From an uncultured Oscillospiraceae bacterium (GTDB lineage Bacteria > Bacillota > Clostridia > Oscillospirales > Oscillospiraceae), in the NCBI GenBank assembly GCA_905233385.1, contig CAJOEH010000018.1, forward strand, positions 1-64,000: a stretch of DNA of 64,000 nucleotides, given 5' to 3'. Numbering within the stretch: the first letter of the stretch is position 1; every line of letters starts with the position of its first letter. Below are positions 33,413 through 40,846 of the stretch, one piece after another. Under the pieces are notes generated by a model. That model was not told the DNA's origin. It worked only from the letters and a program-made list of their open reading frames with translations, and made no database searches. The position numbers were made by a program, and so were the translations under genes.

Positions 33413-33596
33413 GTGAAGTATCTCGCTGGCGCGAGATGTGAAGTATTTGCCTTTCGGCAAATGTGAAGTTTTGCGGCGAAGCCGCAAAGTGAAGTGAAAT
33501 AAATCCACACACGCCCGCAGGCATTTCACATGGCGAAGCCATATTTCACGCGCGAAGCGCATTTCACAAATCCACGCATGTGGATTTATTTCGTTG
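33413..33596. repeat. Hairpin mosaic with GTGAAGT spacers inside a larger inverted repeat
   Basis: Different small hairpins (TCTCGCTGGCGCGAGA, TTTGCCTTTCGGCAAA, TTTGCGGCGAAGCCGCAAA, ATGGCGAAGCCAT, GCGCGAAGCGC) separated by GTGAAGT on the left and by its complement ATTTCAC on the right. An outer pair GAAATAAATCCAC / GTGGATTTATTTC encloses the right half. No coding capacity. Same design as 9715-9868 and 17105-17188 with other sequences. Confidence 0.8.
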
Positions 33597-33598
33597 CA

Positions 33599-33628
33599 AA
33601 AAGGCACTTGCTTTCGCAAGTGCCTTTT
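33599..33628 (-). terminator. Terminator of tRNA-Val
   Basis: AAAAGGCACTTGC / GCAAGTGCCTTTT with a TTTC loop, directly after the tRNA 3' end on the minus strand; symmetrical, so bidirectional. Confidence 0.9.
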
Positions 33629-33631
33629 GCC

Positions 33632-33708
33632 TGGTGGACGATATAGGACTCGAACCTATGACCTTCCGCACGTCAAGCGGATGCTCTAGCCAGCTGAGCT
33701 AATCGTCC
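33632..33708 (-). tRNA. tRNA-Val (anticodon GAC)
   Basis: 77 nt including encoded CCA. Acceptor GGACGAT pairs with ATCGTCC; D arm GCTC...GAGC; anticodon stem TCCGC/GCGGA with loop TTGACGT, giving anticodon GAC; T arm with GTTCGAGTC. A perfect sigma-A promoter lies just upstream and a terminator just downstream. Confidence 0.95.
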
Positions 33709-33720
33709 GTAGCAAGGGTC

Positions 33721-33749
33721 ATTATATCGAATGATATTTCGTTTGTCAA
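33721..33749 (-). promoter_or_regulatory. Sigma-A promoter of tRNA-Val
   Basis: Minus strand perfect TTGACA, 17 nt, perfect TATAAT, 13 nt from the tRNA 5' end. Confidence 0.95.
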
Positions 33750-33784
33750 GTAGAATTTTTGCTTTTTTTGGACGTTTAGACAAG

Positions 33785-33852
33785 GATTGCTCCCTCAGTC
33801 AGCTTCGCTGACGGCGCCCTCGTCGGAGAGAGCCGTCAGCGAAGCGGCGTGC
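33785..33852. repeat. Short dispersed palindromic repeat
   Basis: CAGTCAGCTTCGCTGACGG and its partner GCCGTCAGCGAAGCGGC form an inverted pair of a type common between genes of related Firmicutes. Confidence 0.55.
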
Positions 33853-33871
33853 CCGGTGGTCTGCCGGAGGT

Positions 33872-34024
33872 TTACTGCATCATGTTCGTGACAGACTGCT
33901 CCACGCTGTCGACCGCCTTCTGCATGGTGCTGCGGACGGGGGACTGCGGCGGGAGCATGAGGGCGATCGCGCCGCCGGCGACCATACCGGCGCCGAGCGT
34001 CAGAAGAAACGTCTTGACCTGCAA
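33872..34024 (-). CDS. 50-residue single-pass membrane protein (too short for the ORF track)
   Basis: Read from a TTG at 34024 with AAAGGAGG 9 nt upstream. The peptide is a membrane helix (FLLTLGAGMVAGGAIALML) followed by a short amphipathic tail (STMQKAVDSVEQSVTNMMQ), reminiscent of YtxH-type small proteins. The good ribosome binding site and glycine-rich helix support it; the non-ATG start and lack of a known family lower confidence. Divergent from pyrF. Confidence 0.6.
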   Translation of the reverse strand: MQVKTFLLTLGAGMVAGGAIALMLPPQSPVRSTMQKAVDSVEQSVTNMMQ

Positions 34025-34108
34025 GCCTTTGCGCCTCCTTTCCGGATTCTTTTTCAGTTTTATTCTGCCCGTTCGGGAGAAAAATATCGGATTTCGGCAA
34101 ATCGTTCT

Positions 34109-34136
34109 TTGCTGCGATCGGAAGTTGTGATATAAT
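34109..34136 (+). promoter_or_regulatory. Sigma-A promoter for pyrF
   Basis: TTGCTG, 16 nt, perfect TATAAT; 31 nt upstream of the ATG. Confidence 0.75.
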
Positions 34137-34167
34137 AGAAAAAAGAGTTCGAACGGAGGCGTTTTTT

Positions 34168-35091
34168 ATGGCGATCGACACATTACAGGAACAGATCCGA
34201 AAAATGAAGAATCCGGTCATGGTCGGCCTCGACCCCTATCTTCCGATCCTGCCGCAGCACATCCTGCGCGACGCGTTCGAGGAGCACGGCCAGACCCTGC
34301 GCGGCGCGGCGGAGGCGTATTACCGCTTCTGCACGGAGCTCCTGGACCGGCTGTGCGGCATCGTGCCGGCGGTCAAGATCCAGAGCGCGTGCTTTGAGGC
34401 GCTCGGCGCGGACGGCATCACACAGATGCAGAAGATCTCGCGCTACGCGAAGGAGAAGGGCTACTACGTCCTGATCGACTCCATGCGCGGCGACGTCGGC
34501 AACGTCGCGGAGATCTACGCGCAGGCGATGTTCGGCTCGATCTCGGTCGGCGAGACGGCGCATAAGCTCTACGACTGCGACGGTCTGACCGTCAACGCCT
34601 ACCTCGGCAGCGACGGCGTCAAGCCCTTCCTGCCGTACTGCAAGCACGACGGCAAAAACGTGTTTATCCTGCTCAAGACCTCGAATAAATCCTCGCGGGA
34701 GGTGCAGGACCTGCTGTCGGGCGACCGCGTGATCTACACCGCGATGGCGGATCTTGCGATGCGCTGGAGCGTCGACCTGTTCGGCAAGTACGGCTATTCC
34801 GAGATCGGCGCGGTCGTCGGCGCGACCTATCCGCAGACGATGCGCCTGCTGCGCGAGAAGTACGACCGCTTGTTCTTCCTCGTGCCCGGCTACGGCGCGC
34901 AGGGCGGCACGGCGAAGAACGTGCAGTTCGCGTTCGACCGCTTCGGACACGGCGCGATCATCGCCGCCTCGCGGAGCATCATCTGCGCGTGGCAGAAAGC
35001 GGACAGCGACGGCACGGACTATCTTGACTATGCCGAGGCGGCCGCGCTCAAGATGAAGTCCGACATCGGCAAAAACGTGGTGATCCTGTGA
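34168..35091 (+). CDS. pyrF: Orotidine-5'-phosphate decarboxylase
   Basis: 307 residues, the longer type-2 form. It decarboxylates OMP to UMP. Visible motifs: VGLDPYLP at the start, PAVKIQSACFEALG (catalytic Lys), LIDSMRGDVGNVAEIYA (catalytic Asp/Lys-type loop) and LVPGYGAQGG near the phosphate site. GGAGG precedes the ATG. No other pyr genes are adjacent; the next gene overlaps by GTGA and encodes a histidine phosphatase. Confidence 0.95.
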   Translation: MAIDTLQEQIRKMKNPVMVGLDPYLPILPQHILRDAFEEHGQTLRGAAEAYYRFCTELLDRLCGIVPAVKIQSACFEALGADGITQMQKISRYAKEKGYYVLIDSMRGDVGNVAEIYAQAMFGSISVGETAHKLYDCDGLTVNAYLGSDGVKPFLPYCKHDGKNVFILLKTSNKSSREVQDLLSGDRVIYTAMADLAMRWSVDLFGKYGYSEIGAVVGATYPQTMRLLREKYDRLFFLVPGYGAQGGTAKNVQFAFDRFGHGAIIAASRSIICAWQKADSDGTDYLDYAEAAALKMKSDIGKNVVIL

Positions 35092-36122
35092 CGACCCTCT
35101 ATCTCATCCGCCACGCGGAGGCGGAGGGCAACGTCTTTCGCCGCCTGCAGGGGCATTATAACGCCATGATCACGCCCAACGGCAGGAAGCAGATCGCCGC
35201 GCTGGCGAAGCGCTTCGAGGACGTTCGGATTGACGCGGTCTACGCGAGCGACCTGAGCCGCACCTGCTGCACGGCAGGCGCGATCTACCTCCCGAAACGC
35301 CTGCCGCTGCACAAAGACCCGCGCTTCCGCGAGCTGTACTGCGGCGACTGGGAGAATCTTCCCTTCGGCTGGCTGGAGCACGTCGATCCGACGCGCTACC
35401 GCGCCTTTACGGGCAGCCCGCGCGACTGGCACGTGGAGAACAGCGAGCGCTTCGGCGACTACACGGGGCGGTTTTTGGAGGCGATGGGCGAAGTCGCGGA
35501 GCGGCACGACGGAAAAACCGTCGCGATCTTCTCGCACGGCATGGTCATGCGCGGGGTCATGCAATGCCTGTTCTTCCCGGACAGGGACAACCTCGGCCAC
35601 AGCGAGAACACCGCCGTGACGAAGCTGATTTACGAAAACGGCCAATATACCCTCGAATACTTCAACGACGATTCGCATATACCCTATGAGATCTCCACCC
35701 TCGGCAGACAGATGTGGTGGCGCGGCGGCGACCATCGGGATTTCAATATGTGGTACCGCGATCCGACGCCCGACGACGCGGCGCTCCTGCGCGAGCTGGG
35801 CGTAGCAGGGGAGACGGAGCGCATTTCCATGATCGTGGATCATCCGACCGGCGCGGTCGCGCTGAAGCTCCTGCCGGACGACAAGGCGCTTTTGCAGGGG
35901 CTCGCCCTCCTGCCGGAGCACCGCGGCAAGGGCCTGTCCGAACAGCTGCTCGGCGAGGCGATCAGCATCGCGCGGGCGGCGGGCAAACGCCTTCTGACCG
36001 CAGAGCGAATGCCGGAAGCGCCTGCCGCGGCGCACCTGCTCGGCTGCTACGGCGTGACCGGCTGCGGGATGGAGCTCGTCTCCGCGGCGGACCTCAAAGA
36101 ATTCGACCGGCGGGCGGAATGA
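35088..36122 (+). CDS. Histidine phosphatase fused to a GNAT acetyltransferase-like domain
   Basis: 344 residues, GTG start overlapping pyrF. The N-terminal 200 residues are a phosphoglycerate-mutase-like histidine phosphatase: LIRHAEAEGN with the catalytic His8, YASDLSRTCCTA, RELYCGDWENL, and the second His in FSHGMVMRG. After a linker (MWWRGGDHRDFNMWY) the C-terminal part has a GNAT acetyl-CoA loop (ALLPEHRGKGLSEQLLGEAI). Phosphatase substrate and acetyl acceptor are unknown; translational coupling to pyrF suggests a nucleotide- or metabolite-repair role, which is inference. Confidence 0.83.
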   Translation: MTTLYLIRHAEAEGNVFRRLQGHYNAMITPNGRKQIAALAKRFEDVRIDAVYASDLSRTCCTAGAIYLPKRLPLHKDPRFRELYCGDWENLPFGWLEHVDPTRYRAFTGSPRDWHVENSERFGDYTGRFLEAMGEVAERHDGKTVAIFSHGMVMRGVMQCLFFPDRDNLGHSENTAVTKLIYENGQYTLEYFNDDSHIPYEISTLGRQMWWRGGDHRDFNMWYRDPTPDDAALLRELGVAGETERISMIVDHPTGAVALKLLPDDKALLQGLALLPEHRGKGLSEQLLGEAISIARAAGKRLLTAERMPEAPAAAHLLGCYGVTGCGMELVSAADLKEFDRRAE

Positions 36123-36137
36123 TCTCGTCCGAATCCG

Positions 36138-36202
36138 ATAGCATAGCCTCCCCCGAACGTGCATACGATGTAGCACGAGACTTTGGGGGAGGCTATTGCT
36201 AT
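36138..36202 (+). promoter_or_regulatory. Inverted repeat that can bury the spoIVA ribosome binding site
   Basis: ATAGCATAGCCTCCCCC (36138-36154) pairs with GGGGGAGGCTATTGCTAT (36185-36202): 17 bp with one bulged T. The right arm is the spoIVA Shine-Dalgarno and reaches the AT of the start codon. The 30-nt loop contains the sigma-E-like -10, so a transcript starting there lacks the left arm. No T run follows, so it is not a normal terminator. Confidence 0.75.
36141..36169 (+). promoter_or_regulatory. Sigma-E-like promoter of spoIVA
   Basis: CATACGAT (36162-36169) matches the sigma-E -10 consensus CATACAnT at seven of its eight positions or better, with GCATAG about 15 nt upstream as a -35 candidate. 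B. subtilis spoIVA is sigma-E dependent. Confidence 0.6.
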
Positions 36203-37673
36203 GAGGAATCTCTACGCCGACATCGCCGAGCGGACGGGCGGAGACATCTATATCGGGGTCGTCGGACCCGTGCGCACGGGCAAATCGACCTTCATCAAGC
36301 GGCTGATGGAGGAGCTGGTCATCCCGCACATCGATGACCTGTACCAGCGCGAACGCGCGAAGGATGAACTGCCGCAGAGCGGCTCGGGCAAGACCATTAT
36401 GACCGCCGAGCCGAAGTTCGTGCCGGAGGAAGCCGTGGATATCACGCCCGACGGCACGGCGACCCTGTCCGTGCGGCTGATCGACTCGGTCGGCTACATG
36501 GTCGACGGCGCGATCGGCGCGACGGAGAACGGCGCGCCGCGCATGGTGACGACGCCGTGGTTCGACGAGGAAATTCCGATGACCGAGGCGGCGGAGCTCG
36601 GCACGAAGAAGGTCATGGAGGAGCACTGCACCGTCGGGATCGTCGTTACGACGGACGGCACGGTGACGGACATTCCCCGCGCGGACTACATCGCCGCGGA
36701 GGAACGCGCCATCCGCGACATGCAGGCGACGGGGAAGCCCTTCCTCGTGCTGATCAACTCCGCGCAGCCGAACGGCGCGGAGGCGACCGCCCTGCGGGAC
36801 TATATCGCGCAGACCTACAACGTCAGCGCGATGACGGCGGACTGCCAGGCCATGCGCGAGACGGAGCTGAACGCCCTGCTGCGCGAGCTGCTCTACGCCT
36901 TCCCGATGCGGGAAATGCAGGTGTTCCTGCCTGCGTGGGTGCAGGCGCTGGAGCTGGATCATCCGCTCAAGGCGGCGCTCTATCAGGCGCTCCGCACGAA
37001 CGCCGAGGCGATCTCCCGCCTTGCCGAGGCGGAGCCGGCAATCGCCCGCGTCGCGCAGCTCGAGGACGTCTGCGGCTACCGCATTTTGTCCATCGACCTC
37101 GGCAGCGGGACCGTCGCGTGCGAGCTGGACATGGAGGAGGGACTGTTCTATCAGATCCTCGGCCAGCGCACGGGCTTCGAGATCGAAAACGACGGACAGC
37201 TCCTGTCGCTGTTGACCGCGCTCGCGGAGATGAAGAAGCAGTACGACAAGATCTCCGCCGCGCTGGAAGAGGTTCGCGCCACCGGCTACGGCATCGTCAT
37301 GCCGACCGCCGAGGAACTGCGCATGGAAGTGCCGGAGATCGTCCGAAAGGGCAATTCCTACGGCGTCAAGCTGAAGGCGAGCGCGCCGTCCATCCACCTG
37401 CTCCGCGCCGACATCCAGACCGAGATCAGCCCGATGGTCGGCGACGAGCAGCAGTCGGAGGAGCTGGTCAAGTACCTGCTGGGCGAGTACGAGGGCAACA
37501 CGGAGAAACTCTGGGACAGCAACATCTTCGGCAAGTCCGTTTTCGATCTGGTCAACGAGGGGCTGACGACGAAACTGCGCCGGATGCCGGACGACGCGCG
37601 CTACAAGATCAAGGACGCGCTGACGAAGATCATCAACGAGGGCGCGAACGGCCTGATCTGCCTGCTGTTCTGA
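36201..37673 (+). CDS. spoIVA: Stage IV sporulation protein A (spore coat ATPase)
   Basis: 490 residues from the ATG at 36201 (GGGGGAGG 8 nt upstream); the six-residue extension in the ORF track starts inside the SD. It has the SpoIVA N-terminus RNLYADIAERTGGDIYIGVVGPVRTGKSTF with Walker A GPVRTGKS, Walker B-like SVRLIDSVGYMV and the C-terminal EYEGNTEKLWDSNIFGKS. SpoIVA polymerises with ATP around the forespore to seed the coat. It sits alone behind a vegetative pyrF transcript, separated by the inverted repeat described above. Confidence 0.95.
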   Translation: MRNLYADIAERTGGDIYIGVVGPVRTGKSTFIKRLMEELVIPHIDDLYQRERAKDELPQSGSGKTIMTAEPKFVPEEAVDITPDGTATLSVRLIDSVGYMVDGAIGATENGAPRMVTTPWFDEEIPMTEAAELGTKKVMEEHCTVGIVVTTDGTVTDIPRADYIAAEERAIRDMQATGKPFLVLINSAQPNGAEATALRDYIAQTYNVSAMTADCQAMRETELNALLRELLYAFPMREMQVFLPAWVQALELDHPLKAALYQALRTNAEAISRLAEAEPAIARVAQLEDVCGYRILSIDLGSGTVACELDMEEGLFYQILGQRTGFEIENDGQLLSLLTALAEMKKQYDKISAALEEVRATGYGIVMPTAEELRMEVPEIVRKGNSYGVKLKASAPSIHLLRADIQTEISPMVGDEQQSEELVKYLLGEYEGNTEKLWDSNIFGKSVFDLVNEGLTTKLRRMPDDARYKIKDALTKIINEGANGLICLLF

Positions 37674-37680
37674 TTATTTC

Positions 37681-37707
37681 AGGGACTGCCTTTCTGAGGC
37701 AGTCCCT
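37681..37707 (+). terminator. Terminator of spoIVA
   Basis: AGGGACTGCCT / AGGCAGTCCCT 11-bp stem with a 5-nt loop, followed by TGTTCC. Confidence 0.75.
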
Positions 37708-37714
37708 TGTTCCT

Positions 37715-37955
37715 GTCATTGCCCGGCTTGTCCGGGCAATCTGTGCGTATCGATGGAGGACACTTTTTCAAAATACGAAACCACGTAGGGAGGCATGCCT
37801 ACATGCCTCCGCGATTACCGAAGCGCGTCCGAACCCTGCATAGGGAGGCGTCAGGGAACGCCTCCCTACGGCGTTTTTCGATTGTACGATACAGCTCCTA
37901 AACCTGCGACGGACGGATTGCCACGACTGTCTGCGGCAGTCTCGCAATGACAGGA
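37715..37955. repeat. Composite dispersed repeat with TGTCATTGC / GCAATGACA ends
   Basis: 240 bp bounded by TGTCATTGCCC and CTCGCAATGACA, with internal GTAGGGAGGC palindromes (two units) and hairpins CCCGGCTTGTCCGGG and GACTGTCTGCGGCAGTC. It fills most of the 395-nt gap between spoIVA and the methyltransferase. No gene. Confidence 0.75.
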
Positions 37956-38013
37956 ACGAGAGGCTGAAGCGATGACCTTGCGTTCGTTTTTTGTCGAAAC
38001 GGCGGATTTGCCG

Positions 38014-38042
38014 TTGCATTGGATGTGAGAATTCGGTATAAT
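38014..38042 (+). promoter_or_regulatory. Sigma-A promoter for the RNA methyltransferase
   Basis: TTGCAT, 17 nt, perfect TATAAT; 27 nt before the chosen ATG. Confidence 0.78.
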
Positions 38043-38068
38043 AGAATCAGAAAATGATCGAGGTGCGT

Positions 38069-39181
38069 ATGGATAAACTGACGATGGCGGTCCCCTGCCT
38101 GTTCGGGCTGGAGGGGCTGGTGGGCGACGAGCTGCGCCGCATGGATATGGAGAACGTCCGCGTGGAGGATCGCCGCGTGTTTTTTGACGGCGATTTTGAG
38201 GCAATGGCGCGGGCGAACGTCCGTCTGCGCATGGGCGAGCGCGTGATGATCCTGCTCGCCCGCTTCCCGGCGAAGAGCTTTGAAGAGCTCTACCAGGGCG
38301 TGAAGGCGATCGAACTGGAACGCTTCATCCCGCGAGACGGCGCGTTCCCCGTCAAGGGCTACAGCTTAGACTCTCAGCTCCACAGCGTGCCCGACTGCCA
38401 GTCTATCGCGAAGAAAGCGGCGGTCGACCGCCTCGGCGCGGTCTACGGCGTGAGCTGGCTGCCTGAGACCGGCGCGACCTATCAGCTCCGCTTCTCTATC
38501 ATGAAAGATCTCTGCGAGGTCTTCCTGGACACCTCCGGCGTCAGCCTGCACAAGCGCGGCTACCGCGCCGTCGGCAACGAGGCTCCCCTGCACGAGACGA
38601 TGGCGGCGGCGATGGTCAACCTCGCGCGCTACCGCGGCAGGGACTTCTTCTGGGACCCGTTCTGCGGCTCCGGCACGATCGTCATCGAGGCCGCGCTCGC
38701 CGCGCTCAACCGCGCCCCGGGGCTGAACCGCGCGTTCGGCGCGCAGAGCTGGCTCTGTGTGTCGGAAGACGTCTGGGAGAAGGTCAGGACCGAGGCGAAG
38801 GACCTCGAGTACCGCGGCGACTACCGCATCCTCGGCACGGACATCGACCCCGCGAGCCTGTCCATCGCGATCGCCAACGCGAAGAAGGCGGGCGTGTCGA
38901 AATACATCGACTTCCGCGAGGCGGACGCGACGAAGCAGAGCCTGCCGTGCGACAGCGGCGTGATCGTCTGCAACCCGCCCTACGGCGAGCGGATGTTAGA
39001 GCAGCGGTCGGCGCAGCAATTGATCCGCGCCTTCGGCAGGCACCTGAAATTCGCGGACGGCTGGAAGAAATACATCATCTCGTCCGATCCGGAATTCGAG
39101 CACTTCTTCGGCAAACAGGCGGCCAAAAAGAGAAAACTGTACAACGGCAGATTGCAGTGCAACGTCTATATGTACTACTGA
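38069..39181 (+). CDS. THUMP-domain rRNA/tRNA methyltransferase (RlmL/YpsC-like)
   Basis: 370 residues from the ATG at 38069 (GAGGTG upstream); the ATG at 38054 would be almost leaderless. An N-terminal THUMP RNA-binding domain (about 1-160) is followed by a Rossmann methyltransferase: SAM motif FFWDPFCGSGTIVIEAAL (about 195), ILGTDIDPASLSIAIANAKKAG, and the amino-methylation motif NPPYGERM. Family members make m2G in 23S rRNA or tRNA. A lipid-kinase-like gene follows 17 nt later. Confidence 0.9.
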   Translation: MDKLTMAVPCLFGLEGLVGDELRRMDMENVRVEDRRVFFDGDFEAMARANVRLRMGERVMILLARFPAKSFEELYQGVKAIELERFIPRDGAFPVKGYSLDSQLHSVPDCQSIAKKAAVDRLGAVYGVSWLPETGATYQLRFSIMKDLCEVFLDTSGVSLHKRGYRAVGNEAPLHETMAAAMVNLARYRGRDFFWDPFCGSGTIVIEAALAALNRAPGLNRAFGAQSWLCVSEDVWEKVRTEAKDLEYRGDYRILGTDIDPASLSIAIANAKKAGVSKYIDFREADATKQSLPCDSGVIVCNPPYGERMLEQRSAQQLIRAFGRHLKFADGWKKYIISSDPEFEHFFGKQAAKKRKLYNGRLQCNVYMYY

Positions 39182-39198
39182 CAGAAGGGAGGCAAACG

Positions 39199-40110
39199 AT
39201 GAAACACCTGTTTATCATCAACCCGGCGGCCGGCAAATACGACAAGACCGGCGAATTCACCCAGAAGATCCGCGAGACCTGCGAAAAGAACTGCCTCGCG
39301 AGCGAGATCTTAGTCTCCCGCGCACCGGGCGACTGCACCAAGATCGCGCAGGCGGCCGCGGCGACGGGCGATCCCGTCCATATCTACGCCTGCGGCGGCG
39401 ACGGCACGCTCAACGAGGTCGTCAACGGCGTGGTTGGCTGTCCGAACGCCGCGATCACGCATTTCCCCGGCGGCACCGGCAACGATTTCATCAAGATCTT
39501 CTCCGACCCCGACGCGTTCAGGAGCCTTGACCGCCTGCTCGACTGCGAGGAGGCGACCTTCGACCTCATCCGCTGTCAGGAGGATCACTATTCGCTCAAT
39601 ATCTGCTCGGTCGGCCTGGACGCGCGGATCGGCACCTCGGTCGGCAAGTATAAGCGTCTGCCGCTGGTGAGCGGCTCCGGCGCGTACGCCCTCTCCGCCG
39701 GCGTCAACATCGTCAAGGGCATCTCGCGTCACTATGAGATCGACATCGACGGCGAGGTCTTCAACGACCGCCAGACGATGATCTGCGTCGCCAACGGCCG
39801 CTGGTACGGCGGCGGCTTCAACCCGACCCCGAAGGCGGAGCCGGACGACGGGGTGCTGGATATCCTGCTGGTCAAGGGCGTTTCCCGCTTCGCCGTGGCG
39901 AAGATCATCGGCAAGTACAAGGCGGGCAAGTACGAGGAGATGCCGGACATCATCCGTCACTTCCACGGGAAAAAGGTCGTCGTCCGCTGCGACGAGGAGA
40001 GCGAGATCAACGTCGACGGCGAGCTGCTGCTGGGCAAGGACATCACCTTCGAGATCGTTCCGCAGGCCGTGCGCTTCTTCTATCCGAAGGGGCTGACATA
40101 TCACGCATAA
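39199..40110 (+). CDS. Diacylglycerol kinase-like lipid kinase (DagK/YegS family)
   Basis: 303 residues, normal for the family. IINPAAGKYD begins the fold, the nucleotide/Mg signature CGGDGTLNEVVNG is at about 68-80 and FPGGTGNDFIK at about 92; SVGLDARIG and INVDGELL complete the conserved set. It phosphorylates diacylglycerol or a related lipid, recycling it into phosphatidate. GGGAGG precedes the ATG. Co-transcribed with the methyltransferase. Confidence 0.92.
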   Translation: MKHLFIINPAAGKYDKTGEFTQKIRETCEKNCLASEILVSRAPGDCTKIAQAAAATGDPVHIYACGGDGTLNEVVNGVVGCPNAAITHFPGGTGNDFIKIFSDPDAFRSLDRLLDCEEATFDLIRCQEDHYSLNICSVGLDARIGTSVGKYKRLPLVSGSGAYALSAGVNIVKGISRHYEIDIDGEVFNDRQTMICVANGRWYGGGFNPTPKAEPDDGVLDILLVKGVSRFAVAKIIGKYKAGKYEEMPDIIRHFHGKKVVVRCDEESEINVDGELLLGKDITFEIVPQAVRFFYPKGLTYHA

Positions 40111-40111
40111 T

Positions 40112-40155
40112 ACGACTGACGGCAGGCGGCTTGCAAGCCGCCTGCCGTCAGTCGT
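40112..40155 (+). terminator. 44-bp perfect palindrome after the lipid-kinase gene
   Basis: 22-nt arms ACGACTGACGGCAGGCGGCTT(G) with no loop; no T run follows. Probably terminates or stabilises the transcript. Confidence 0.7.
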
Positions 40156-40191
40156 TAGGGAACAGGGAATAGGGAACAGGGAAGAAGTGAG

Positions 40192-40254
40192 GTATTTGCC
40201 AATTCGGGGAATTGGCAAATGGCAAATAAATGCGGGCGGCCGGCGGCCGCCCGC
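40192..40254 (-). terminator. CCAATTC hairpin repeat plus GC-rich hairpin downstream of the lipoprotein
   Basis: TTTGCCAATTC-GGG-GAATTGGCAAA (dispersed-repeat family also at 14118 and 56884) followed by GCGGGCGGCC-GGC-GGCCGCCCGC. On the minus strand the GC-rich stem is followed by ATTTATTTG, so it can end the Gx/QueT operon. Confidence 0.6.
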
Positions 40255-40264
40255 TTGGTTTTGA

Positions 40265-40846
40265 TTATTTGCCCTCGGCGATATCGAAGGCGAGCTGGAC
40301 GGTGTCGTCGTTCAGCACGACCAGACGGACGCGGTTGGCGGTGTGGCCGTCGTTCCAGCTGTAAGAATCGCCGGAGCCGGACGGCTCGCCGAACGCGGCG
40401 GTCATCGCGTCGCGGATCTGCTCCAAGACGGAGGTCGGGTCGTTTTCATATTTGCAGGTGCAGGAGATGTGGTTCCCCGTCTCGGTGAAGGAGTACTGCA
40501 CCTGTCCGAAGGTCAGGTCGCCCAGCGCGACGTCGTTGTAGGCGTAGTAAGTCGTTTCGCCGACTTCAAAGCAGAAATCGGGATCACGGCCTTCCGCGGC
40601 GATCACGTCGTCGAGGGTGAAATCCGCGGTTTCAAGCCCCTTGTAGTTGATGTGCTCGTGATCGTGCGCCTCGGACGCTTCGGTCGGCATATCCGAAGCG
40701 GGCGCCTCGGTCGCGTCGGACGCTTCGGTCTCGACGTCGGACGGCGTGGCGACGGAAACTTCGGGCTCAATATCGTCGTAGATGCAGGCGGTCAGCAGGC
40801 CGGCCAGCAGCGCGCAGCAGAGCAGCAAAGCAAACAGTTTTTTCAT
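40265..40846 (-). CDS. Lipoprotein with Ser/Glu/Asp-rich linker
   Basis: 193 residues. Lipoprotein signal peptide with lipobox LLTAC (Cys21), an acidic low-complexity linker (TEASDATEAPASDMPTEAS) and a C-terminal folded domain of about 120 residues. I do not recognise the domain. ATG overlaps the end of the Gx transporter gene, so it is translated as part of that operon and probably works at the outer face of the same membrane system. Confidence 0.8.
   Translation of the reverse strand: MKKLFALLLCCALLAGLLTACIYDDIEPEVSVATPSDVETEASDATEAPASDMPTEASEAHDHEHINYKGLETADFTLDDVIAAEGRDPDFCFEVGETTYYAYNDVALGDLTFGQVQYSFTETGNHISCTCKYENDPTSVLEQIRDAMTAAFGEPSGSGDSYSWNDGHTANRVRLVVLNDDTVQLAFDIAEGK

Noticed and set aside
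36204-36230. Treating the spoIVA inverted repeat as a rho-independent terminator of the upstream operon
   Set aside because: No T run follows the stem; the sequence after it is the start of spoIVA.
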